The notes below the pieces were generated by a model that was given only the letters and a program-made list of their open reading frames with translations, was not told where the DNA came from and did no database searches. This document shows, piece after piece, positions 9,861-17,951 of a stretch of 64,000 nt of DNA. Position 1 is the first letter of the stretch. Each line of letters opens with the position of its first letter. The stretch is from Ostreococcus mediterraneus (Eukaryota; Chlorophyta; Mamiellophyceae; Mamiellales; Bathycoccaceae): positions 62,001-126,000 of the forward strand of contig WMKK01000015.1 in NCBI GenBank assembly GCA_012295225.1, in the 5' to 3' direction. A program made the position numbers and the translations under genes.

Positions 9861-10681
9861 TTACGGTTCGTTACCGCCTGATAAATAATCTGTGGGTTCA
9901 TACTTGGACATTTTTCTCACGTCCACGCATCGCGCGTATCCCGCGGCGAGCGCGCTTTCGATGCCCAATTCCGCGTCTTCGTACGCCACGCATCGCTCGG
10001 GCGCGACGCCCAGCGTCTTCGCCGCGAGCGCATATAAATCCGGCGCCGGCTTCCCATGCTCCACGTCCTCACACGTCACCACACACTCAAATAAATCTAA
10101 TAATCCATGCTCGCGCAAGTGCTTCATCACCGTCGTCTTGACGCCAGACGACGCCACGCCGACGCGTAAGCCTCTCGCCTTGGCTTCGCGCGCGACGTCG
10201 ATGACGCACTCAATCGCCTTTGGCGTCCCCAACTCGTGCGCAAACGCCCCACAACGATCAACCATGACATCCAACTCGTGAGCCGTCATATCTTTCCCTT
10301 GTTCCACCGCGAGGCGGCGGAATATCTCGCGAATTGGAACACCCGCGAGCCGATAAAACACCTCCTTGCTCAAGCGCAAACCAACTTCTTCGCACGCCCT
10401 GACGTCGGCGGCGTAGAATAACCCCATCGTATCTGCGCGTAAATGATGACGAAATCCACACGCTCGGCGTCAGTGTCGCTCTCGCGCGCGTCCCGTGCGT
10501 CGTCGTTCCACACCACGCGTACGAAGACAGTTCAAGCGCATCGACATCAAAACGTCATCAGTCGAGCTCTCTGCATCGCGTCGCCTATGCACGCACCGAC
10601 GAGGGTGCCATCGCAATCGAACACCGCGGCGTCGCACGCGGTGAAATCGCGCGCGTCGGCGTCGGCGTCGGCGTCCGTCAT
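9861..10681 (-). CDS. HAD-superfamily phosphatase (beta-phosphoglucomutase-like), two exons
   Basis: Exon 1 (10597-10681) encodes a short start and the catalytic motif AVFDCDGTLV; exon 2 (9861-10432) encodes the rest. The intron (10433-10596, 164 bases) has a GTGCGT donor, an ACTGAC branch motif and a CAG acceptor. Joining the exons restores FDCDGTLVDTMGLFYAAD, the usual HAD subfamily I pattern. Later motifs are VGVASSGVKTTV (motif II Ser), GKPAPDLY (motif III Lys) and CVAYEDAELGIESALAAG (motif IV). The predicted protein is 218 residues, normal for the family. The frame stays open to an ATG at 10816, but that would overlap the GINS3 start, so 10681 is preferred. The substrate is unknown. Confidence 0.85.
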
Positions 10682-10814
10682 GCTCTGCGGCCACCGCGGC
10701 GGCGCGACGTCGACGCACGGCGTCGCTAGGACGCCGAATGTCCGAACTTTCAAACGCCACGACACACCCACGCGACGACGTCGTCCGCACTTCGAACCGC
10801 GCCGACGCCGCGCC

Positions 10815-11429
10815 ATGTCGAGCTATTACGACGTTAACGATTTCCTCGCCGCCGACCACGGCGTACCGGTGTCGTTCGAGAAGGGCGCGCTGGGTTTAGG
10901 CGCGGAAATCAGCGGCAGCAGCGCGCCTCGCAACGAACACATCGCGCGCGACCACGCGGGCGTGGTGCCCCTGTGGTGGCTCGACGGCGCCCTGGTGGAT
11001 GAATTGGACATCACCGGCTTACCGGCGTGCCTCGGGAACGACGTGTTCGCGGCGATGGGGGCGGAGCAGGGCGCGAGGATTGCAGATTTGCGCGCGTTGA
11101 ATGAGAGCTTTTTTGGCTTTGGCGCGGGGTTCGCGTCGGCGCTCGCGAAACAGTGCGACGACGGCGACGATGACGAGGATGTGGTGTTAATTAGGGATAA
11201 ACTTGAAGAAGCATATTTGAGGCGGTGGCGAGAGGTGTTGTGGGAGGCGTGCGGGCGATCGAGTGATGTTGGGAAATTGGAGCGGTTGCTGACGCGGGAG
11301 GAGCGCGAGACGTGGGACGAGGGTCGTCGGTCGATGACGACGTATGAACGGTGGAGATATGGGCGCGGTGAACGCATAGAGACGGCGAAGATTGTGCGGG
11401 ATGCGAAGAAGAAGCAACGCATGGGGTGA
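10815..11429 (+). CDS. GINS3: DNA replication complex GINS subunit PSF3
   Basis: The protein is 204 residues, the expected size. The ATG at 10815 gives SSYYDVNDFLAADHGVPV, matching the PSF3 start that holds the small B-domain. It continues with VVPLWWLDGALVDELDI and SFFGFGAGFA, and ends in an Arg/Lys-rich helix (RDAKKKQRMG). GINS joins MCM and CDC45 in the replicative helicase. The open frame extends upstream to 10443, but that part is the antisense of the HAD exon and intron and has no family similarity, so the downstream ATG was chosen. Two overlapping TGTAA motifs lie at 11474-11483, about 45 bases after the stop. Confidence 0.88.
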   Translation: MSSYYDVNDFLAADHGVPVSFEKGALGLGAEISGSSAPRNEHIARDHAGVVPLWWLDGALVDELDITGLPACLGNDVFAAMGAEQGARIADLRALNESFFGFGAGFASALAKQCDDGDDDEDVVLIRDKLEEAYLRRWREVLWEACGRSSDVGKLERLLTREERETWDEGRRSMTTYERWRYGRGERIETAKIVRDAKKKQRMG

Positions 11430-11485
11430 GCAGAAAGGAATGCGTGTGTAGTAATTTTACAACGGGAAAACGATGTAATGTAATA

Positions 11486-13660
11486 TCAGATTCGCGTCGA
11501 GCGCGCGTAAATGGCGTCGTAGGCGGCTCGAGCTCCAAATCCACATTTTGCTCCGAATACGCACGCGAGACCGAGAGCGACGCCTCGAATTGCCGTGCGG
11601 TAGCCGCCGTGGAATTCTCGATCGAAGGCGGCTTCGAAAATGAAACCCAAGGCGAAGATGATGAGAACCAACGTGCGATAGACGAACCACGCCGCGAAAC
11701 GCGCGAGGTCGAAAATGTACAAGAATTTGTACACGCCCGCGCGCATGTCGCGACGGAGCAAGTCGACGAATGCGCCCGACAAGCCGAGAACGTCGTTCAC
11801 CGACGTGACCACATCGTTGCGCTCGACAGCGGAGAGATTGACGCCGCACAACGCGAGCAATCGCTCGTTGATGCGCTTCAAATCTTCATCGTCACTCTCA
11901 AGATTGGCGAGCACGCGCCACGCCGCGAGCACGACGCCACCGATTCCGTGCGTATCCGCTAAACGTCCCACGGCGGCGTCAAACATAAAGTCCGGGACGT
12001 CGGCCCAAGTGCTCATGTACACGACGCCGCGCTCGCCGTCAAACCCGCTGACGAAACGTTCGCTAACGTTTGCATCGTCCCCCGCGCGCGAGTCGGGGTC
12101 TTGATCGATGGACCAGCCAGCGCGGCGAATGATGCTCGCGAGTTCGCGAAGGATTGGCACGGCGCGCTCATTTGGCCACAATAGCGACCACATCGGCGGC
12201 ACGCCTTTGGCCAAGGGCGCGCGCCTCCGCCGATGTCCGCCGTCGCCGTCGCGAAACGCCTCTTCAAGATTATCCAACAATTTGTCCAACACGCACGCCG
12301 CGATGGCGTGCTCACGCCTGACCCAATCTCTCACGCGCACGCGTTGTACGAGCGCCATGGAGTAGATGAGCATTTGTGCGATGACGCGAAATCGGCTTTC
12401 GACATCCTCCGCGTTCAGGCTAATCGAGCGCATTTCAATCGTGCCATCTATGGTAGGCAGCGGATTCAACACACGAATCATCCACCACGACAGGGCGTGT
12501 AAATCATCCTTGGCTGGTCGCGGGCCGACGTGTTGCAACAACGCGCTCATTTTGCCGCCGTAATTGTACAACCATCGCGGCCCCGATGTCGTGGCGACCC
12601 AAATGTCGAACAACTCCTTCGCGCGCTCGGCGCGCATAAGCACGCGACAACGAGTCGCTAGATCGACGTTTACGTCATCTTCAGGCACGTGTGAACACTG
12701 TGCGACGACGTAGCCCGCGGGGTCGCGTTCGGCGGAGCGCACGTAGGCGTGTTTTAACGCCTTGACGCGAACGACGAATCGACCATCCATGAGTTCTTGC
12801 GCGCTCACGATGTGACACTCCACGCAATATCGACCGAGATTCTTCAATGAAACGCGCATCATTCGACATCCTTCGCGCATGGCGTCAGGAATCTCTACGC
12901 CAGACGGCAACCATCGACCGTCTTCGTCTTCGGCGCCGCCGGCTCCGGCTGTTGCATCCGCGCCCTCCGCGCGTCGCGTCGCTTCTAAAAACTCATCCTC
13001 ATCCAAATCTTCAAGCGAAAGCATTAAAAACTTTCGCGTGCCACTCAACGCGCGGCGCACGAGCACCTTGTAACGCGCTTCGTAGACATTGAGCGAACAT
13101 TCCTGTCCCGGGACCAAGGCGTCGAGGAAAAACACTGGCAACGTCGTCGTTCGCGGCTCCGAGCTCACCCCATGGTTTCCATCACTCACGCCATCGCGCG
13201 CGCCGCTCTCGGCGGGGAGCGATTGAACGCCGTATATAGCCTCTACGCATTCGCGCACGACGGTGTTTATGGGCCATTCGTGCGGCATTTCGTGGTACAA
13301 CGCCCCTCTGCACCTCGGGCAGCTCGCGCCCACGCCCGCAGCGGACGACGCCGCATCTCTCGGATTCGCGCGCTCTAAGTCCCTGCGCGTCATCCAGCGC
13401 GCTAAAGCTTCGCGCTCGAACGTGTGCCCGCACGGCGTGGTGCATGGCTCGACGAAAATACGGCCAGTGATGGGGCACGAAAGGGCGCTCGCGAGCGCGG
13501 CTTGGTCGAGCGCGACGTCGTCGGGCTTTGGGCGCGAACATGCGTCGTCCTCGTCGACGACATCGGGTTGAATGACGTGCGACGTGCTGGGCGTGGGTGT
13601 GTGCGCCGGTGGGTTGAATGGCTCGCGCGCGCGGCGGCGAGGTCGCGCGGCGGCGCGCAT
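11486..13660 (-). CDS. RING/U-box plus LON N-terminal domain protein with C-terminal membrane segments
   Basis: The protein is 724 residues. An Arg/Pro-rich start is followed by a RING-like module at about 62-125 (LSCPITGRIFVEPCTTPCGH then CPRCRGALYHEMP). A Lon substrate-binding-type domain starts near 175 (TLPVFFLDALVPGQECSLNV, VYEARYKVLVRRAL). This pairing is that of LONRF ubiquitin ligases. Unlike those, the C-terminal end carries two or three hydrophobic helices (FARFAAWFVYRTLVLIIFAL-type segment and GVALGLACVFGAKCG), so the ligase is probably membrane anchored. The middle 400 residues are helical and not recognised. It is convergent with GINS3, 56 bases apart. Confidence 0.8.
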   Translation of the reverse strand: MRAAARPRRRAREPFNPPAHTPTPSTSHVIQPDVVDEDDACSRPKPDDVALDQAALASALSCPITGRIFVEPCTTPCGHTFEREALARWMTRRDLERANPRDAASSAAGVGASCPRCRGALYHEMPHEWPINTVVRECVEAIYGVQSLPAESGARDGVSDGNHGVSSEPRTTTLPVFFLDALVPGQECSLNVYEARYKVLVRRALSGTRKFLMLSLEDLDEDEFLEATRRAEGADATAGAGGAEDEDGRWLPSGVEIPDAMREGCRMMRVSLKNLGRYCVECHIVSAQELMDGRFVVRVKALKHAYVRSAERDPAGYVVAQCSHVPEDDVNVDLATRCRVLMRAERAKELFDIWVATTSGPRWLYNYGGKMSALLQHVGPRPAKDDLHALSWWMIRVLNPLPTIDGTIEMRSISLNAEDVESRFRVIAQMLIYSMALVQRVRVRDWVRREHAIAACVLDKLLDNLEEAFRDGDGGHRRRRAPLAKGVPPMWSLLWPNERAVPILRELASIIRRAGWSIDQDPDSRAGDDANVSERFVSGFDGERGVVYMSTWADVPDFMFDAAVGRLADTHGIGGVVLAAWRVLANLESDDEDLKRINERLLALCGVNLSAVERNDVVTSVNDVLGLSGAFVDLLRRDMRAGVYKFLYIFDLARFAAWFVYRTLVLIIFALGFIFEAAFDREFHGGYRTAIRGVALGLACVFGAKCGFGARAAYDAIYARSTRI

Positions 13661-13757
13661 CGCACGGTCGAGTCGCTTTATGAGGACGACGAGAACGAAT
13701 ATAATATTGCACCGATGTCATGCTCGTATTAAACTATGTTCACTGTACCAATACACA

Positions 13758-15480
13758 TCAAATCAATCCTTGCCGCACGAGATCTTGGTACGTCTTTTTG
13801 TTGTACACGTTACCCTCGGCGTCTTCGACTTCTTCATCCGTTCTCGTGTTCCACACACCGTGCTCGCGTTGGTTCAAGTTTTTATGCAACGCTAGGGCAT
13901 CGTTAATAGACGTCACCTCGTTGAACGCACGACTGAACGGAATTTTCAAGCACCGCATGCCGTGCTGATGGCGCCATTCGGTGAAGTGACGCTCGAACGC
14001 GCGACGACCCCAATACGAGTAGTTGCCGCAAATTTCACACGTAAACTCCATGTTCAACCCGTGAAGCTTGTACAACCAATACGGAATGGGTTTACCATCC
14101 CACCCAAGCGGCAACTTGAGCGGGTTATAAATCTCTTCTTCGTCATCCGTGGCGGCATCAGAAAAGTCGTCGTCATCTTCGGCTTCGGCTTGAAGTTCGG
14201 CGAGAGAGAGCGTGGATTTCTTTTCTACGTTTGTTCTCGTGGCGTCAAGTTGCTTGCTCAAAAGCTTCAACAAAGTCGCGCATTGGTATTCCTTAAACGC
14301 CACCGCGCGCGCACTGGCTTCTTTAGCCTTGATATCTTCCTTGGTCGCCTTGGCGTTCTTCGCGCCGACGACCACACCCTTGGCGAAAAGCTTCTTGTCG
14401 AGCTCAGCGAGCGTCTTGCCCTTGGTGCTCCACAAACGCTCTGCGCGTTGCTCGGGCGTGCCTCCCGCCTTCAGACCCATGGATTCCAGCGCCGACTTGA
14501 TCGCATCGACGTCGAGGGATTTACTCATGTCGTCAACTGTTTTATACCCCGATAAATCTACCACCGCAGACTTTATCGCGGCGGCGTCCACGGATCGCAC
14601 GCCCTTGTCCTCCCAACCGTCGCACTCGCCCTTGGCCCACTTCTCATCAAACTCCTTCGTGCTCGCTTCTAGCACCTTGTCTACGAACTGCAACGGCAAC
14701 GCACGCGCATGAAATGAACGCAAATACTCGATCAAACCATCGAGATATGTGCCGTACGCGGTGGTAAACTTTTTCCCACGACTCGTCGCCGCGAAATTCC
14801 CGCAGCGCTCCAAATACTCTCCGTAGTCGCATCGCTCACCAAAATTCGCATTCGAATACATCATGTGCGCCTCGTGCAAATCCAGATATCTCCCAGTCGC
14901 CTCTTCACCGCTAAAAATAACATCCTCGCTCAAATCCTTGGTGATGAGCTCGTCAATAAACTCCGTGCCATCCGTCGCGACGGCGCCCGCAAACGGCTTG
15001 TGCGACGCTCGCGTAGCCTTTATAGTTTCATAAAACGCCCGCATCTGCGCCGCCTCGTCTCCACCCATGCGTGCCAACTCCTCCTCACGCATTTTATCCT
15101 CGTCTGCGTACGTATCGCGCTGTTCGTGCGTGAAAAAGAAACGTATCCAGCGCGTCAGTGGTCAGCCGTCAGTCGAGCGCTAGGGATGCATGATTCACGC
15201 ATCCGCTCGCCTCGTCGCGCGCGCACACACAGCGACGCGCATGTCAACACGACCGTGCACGCGCGACGCATCGTCTCCATCGCACACGCTCGCATTAACG
15301 CACCAGTCGCTTCGCGCGCGTCGTCGATGCCTCTAACAGTCGATCCACAATGTGATTCTGCGTCAACCGCGCCCTATGCGTCGTCGGCGCCGCATCCTTG
15401 AGCACCTTGACGCACGCGCGCTCGAGTCTTTCGATGTCTTCGTGCGCTCGACGGGCGAACTCGAGCGTTGACGTGGCCAT
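13758..15480 (-). CDS. SF3A3: Splicing factor 3A subunit 3 (SF3a60/Prp9), two exons
   Basis: Exon 1 (15304-15480) encodes 59 residues (MATSTLEFARRAHEDIERLE onward). Exon 2 (13758-15119) starts at RDTYADEDKMREEELARM, which lines up with the human LRDLYDDKDGLRKEEL segment. The 184-base intron (15120-15303) has a GTGCGT donor, ACTGAC at 15154-15159 (minus strand) and a pyrimidine-rich acceptor. The 512-residue product has the SF3a60 body, a SAP-like segment (GGTPEQRAERLWSTKGK), the near-invariant LPLGWDGKPIPYWLYKLHGL and the zinc finger CEICGNYSYWGRRAFERH. It belongs to the U2 snRNP and helps recognise the branch site. A single-exon model would lose the N-terminus. Confidence 0.93.
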
Positions 15481-15616
15481 GGCGCGTCGTCGCGCGTCGT
15501 TGAGTGCGGCATTGAGCGACGCGATGGAGCGCACATTGGCGATGCGCGCATCGCTCGTCGGCGCGCCGCGCGCGAGCGGTGCGGCGCATCGCGCGCGGCA
15601 ATCACCGCGGGTTGTC

Positions 15617-16054
15617 ATGCGGCGTTCGGCGGCGTTCGCGCGCGTCGCGTGGCGTCGTCAGGGGTATCTTCAGCATCAGCGTCATCATCGTCTTTCTACA
15701 TTCTATTCTACAGTGGTCGCACGTTCATCGACACCGCCGGCGCCGGCGGTGGCGTCCGTCGCGGTGGCGTTGATATCTGCGCTCGCGCCGTGCGCGGCGC
15801 TGGCGGCGGGATTCGCCGTGGGCGGTTCCGGGGGCGTTCCTGAGTTTGGTTCGGATGAAACCGTCGAAGCCGCGTACGCGACGGCGGATTTAGCGGTGGA
15901 TTTGGCGTCGCCCTTAGCGGCGTATTGGGTCGTGACGAAAGCTTTGCGTCAGGAGATTCCCACGTGGTTGAATGCGATTATTTTTTTAGCGGTGCTCGGC
16001 GCGGTTTGGGTGTGCGTGACGGGGAACACGTCGCTGGACGCGTACTTATCTTAG
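15617..16054 (+). CDS. Small predicted plastid membrane protein, function unknown
   Basis: The 145-residue product starts with an Arg/Ala/His-rich stretch like a transit peptide. A hydrophobic Ala-rich segment follows (ASVAVALISALAPCAALAAG) that could be a thylakoid-transfer or membrane signal, and a second helix lies near the C-terminus (TWLNAIIFLAVLGAVWVCV). The conserved-looking part is ASPLAAYWVVTKALRQEIP. The frame is open further upstream, to 15398, but that overlaps SF3A3 exon 1 on the other strand, so the ATG at 15617 was taken. I do not recognise the family. A TGTAA motif at 16059-16063 follows the stop. Confidence 0.62.
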   Translation: MRRSAAFARVAWRRQGYLQHQRHHRLSTFYSTVVARSSTPPAPAVASVAVALISALAPCAALAAGFAVGGSGGVPEFGSDETVEAAYATADLAVDLASPLAAYWVVTKALRQEIPTWLNAIIFLAVLGAVWVCVTGNTSLDAYLS

Positions 16055-16117
16055 AGAGTGTAAATTATTATGCAACGCGGCGCTATTGAGCTACAGTGTA
16101 CACGAGAAACGCAGAAA

Positions 16118-17767
16118 TCATGCATCAGCCGACACGGCGGCGGCGGCGGCGGCGGCGGCTTCAGCGTCTTGACGGGCGTGCGCTTCGTCGCGATTGGCGC
16201 GGTACGCCGCGTACGCCTCGAGAATTGGCGTCGCTACATCCTCCGTAATGTTTCCTTGAGCCAAATTTTCCTTGAACAAGTCCCATTCATCATTCAATAA
16301 CGACGGCGCTAACGCAGGTTCAAGTTTTTCGCGCTGGAAGCGCGCGAGGTCGGCGCGAACGGCGTCGGATGGCACGAGCTTCTCGAGTCTATTCGGCTGG
16401 CTCTCATCCAAGTTGACGCGAAACTTCATAAATTCTACGTCGTACAGGTACAACGTCGACGCAGGCGCGAGTGGCATCGCCGCACGACACGGGCGACTCA
16501 ACGATGCGGGTAAAAACTCAAGCGGTACGTACCCGAGGCTGACTGCGACGGCGGTGGCAATCATCTTGCGGATTTGATACAACATGAAGGATTCGCCGCG
16601 CACGCTCACGCGCACGAATGGTTCGCTCATCGTCGTCGTCGAACCATCTTCGGCGGTAATTTCCATGCGCTCAATAACAGAGCTCGCAGTAAAACTATGA
16701 ATGCGCCTGAAATGCGAAGGTCCAATCTTATCATTTGGGTCAGAGCCAAAAAGCCAATACGTGCCGTTGCGGCGGTTGCCCACGTGCTCAGGAAACGAGG
16801 AGTCACCGTCATCAGTCGCTATATCGCCAACGTCGCCCTCTTCATCACCGTCGCTTTCTTCACTATCACCCTCTATTTCGTCGTCTAAATTCGACCCGCT
16901 ATCCATTGTTGCGCCTTCTTGACCTTCCCACGCGAGGCGACCGCGCGCGTCCCGAAGCTTTGGTGAAAATGTAGACTTGGCCTTGCGCGTGTACTGCGAC
17001 CGCTTGGTGTAGTTGTGAAACGGATGCGCCCCTTCAAACGCTCGCAATGCATTCTGAAACGCTTCAATCCTCGCCTCGCCGCCCTCGAGCTCGGCATCGA
17101 GGACGCGCGCTGGAAGTAAATACTCGTACGTCCGCATGATGCATTCTCGCCGCGCCTGGAACGATTTCGGCGTGTTGTACACCGCAAAACACGCAATGTC
17201 GTTCGGTAACAACTTGGTTATTTCCTTCGCAGTCTCGCGCGCCTCGGCGTCGGCATCCCACACCTCTGGATCGATTTCCGCACGTAAACTCACCACGGTG
17301 CACAACGAGCTCACGCCTTTATCGGTGCGGCTCGACCGGCTCCACTTCAATCGCTGCAACCCGCGCGAGCGATAGTTTGGCAGCAAAATCCCACCCCACG
17401 CAAACAAAGCATCCTCAATGTGATCGTCTACGGTGTCGCCTCGCGGACCTTGCGAGTTGTGCGTGTTACCCTTGTACGCGCCGCCGACGTACGCGAGCAG
17501 CAGCGCCACTGGTTTCTTCTTTCTCTTTGCGTCGTGCGGCGGCGGTACGACGTCGTCTGGAATTGCGTGCGACGGGTGCGCGTTAGCATCAGGTTGGTGC
17601 TTGACGCGCGTGTAATCTTCGCCGCCGTTGCCGTCGACCTTGCGGTGGCTTTGGCGACGCTGACGGCTGGAGACGACGACCCAGCGGGACGGCGGCTGTG
17701 ACGTCGGACGCGCTGTGATACGCAGCGCGCGTGCAAACGACGGGACGAGGGTCATGGTTCTATACAT
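16118..17767 (-). CDS. tRNA pseudouridine synthase, TruA/PUS1 family
   Basis: The protein is 549 residues, longer than bacterial TruA (about 270) and similar to eukaryotic PUS1-type enzymes. It converts uridine to pseudouridine in tRNA. The catalytic aspartate lies in KWSRSSRTDKGVSS near residue 149. LLLAYVGGAYKGNTHN is the start of the fold, RTYEYLLPARVL the active-site tyrosine strand, and GAHPFHNYTKRSQYT and FMLYQIRKMIA are conserved late motifs. An acidic insert of about 70 residues (Glu/Asp/Gly-rich) lies before the last motifs. The first 80 residues are Arg/Ser-rich and may be a mitochondrial or plastid signal, and the C-terminus ends in an alanine run from a GCC/GCG repeat. Confidence 0.9.
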   Translation of the reverse strand: MYRTMTLVPSFARALRITARPTSQPPSRWVVVSSRQRRQSHRKVDGNGGEDYTRVKHQPDANAHPSHAIPDDVVPPPHDAKRKKKPVALLLAYVGGAYKGNTHNSQGPRGDTVDDHIEDALFAWGGILLPNYRSRGLQRLKWSRSSRTDKGVSSLCTVVSLRAEIDPEVWDADAEARETAKEITKLLPNDIACFAVYNTPKSFQARRECIMRTYEYLLPARVLDAELEGGEARIEAFQNALRAFEGAHPFHNYTKRSQYTRKAKSTFSPKLRDARGRLAWEGQEGATMDSGSNLDDEIEGDSEESDGDEEGDVGDIATDDGDSSFPEHVGNRRNGTYWLFGSDPNDKIGPSHFRRIHSFTASSVIERMEITAEDGSTTTMSEPFVRVSVRGESFMLYQIRKMIATAVAVSLGYVPLEFLPASLSRPCRAAMPLAPASTLYLYDVEFMKFRVNLDESQPNRLEKLVPSDAVRADLARFQREKLEPALAPSLLNDEWDLFKENLAQGNITEDVATPILEAYAAYRANRDEAHARQDAEAAAAAAAAVSADA

Positions 17768-17951
17768 GCCGCGACGTGTGCGGTGCGAGGTTATGCGCGT
17801 GAGGCGTTGACGACGCGCGCGAGAGGCGCGGTGTGGGGCGCGCGCCGTTCGGGCGGCTGTCGAAAAGCCACTGGCGGCTCATCATTCTCATGGCTCTTGT
17901 ACCGGTATATGTCTATTGTACACTACTAGTCGTGCTCGGACTTTCACAAAA

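Noticed and set aside
10443-10814. Upstream extension of the GINS3 frame
   Set aside because: It is antisense to the HAD exon and intron and has no GINS similarity; the conserved start is at 10815.
15398-15616. Upstream extension of the small plastid protein
   Set aside because: It overlaps SF3A3 exon 1, which is strongly supported on the other strand.
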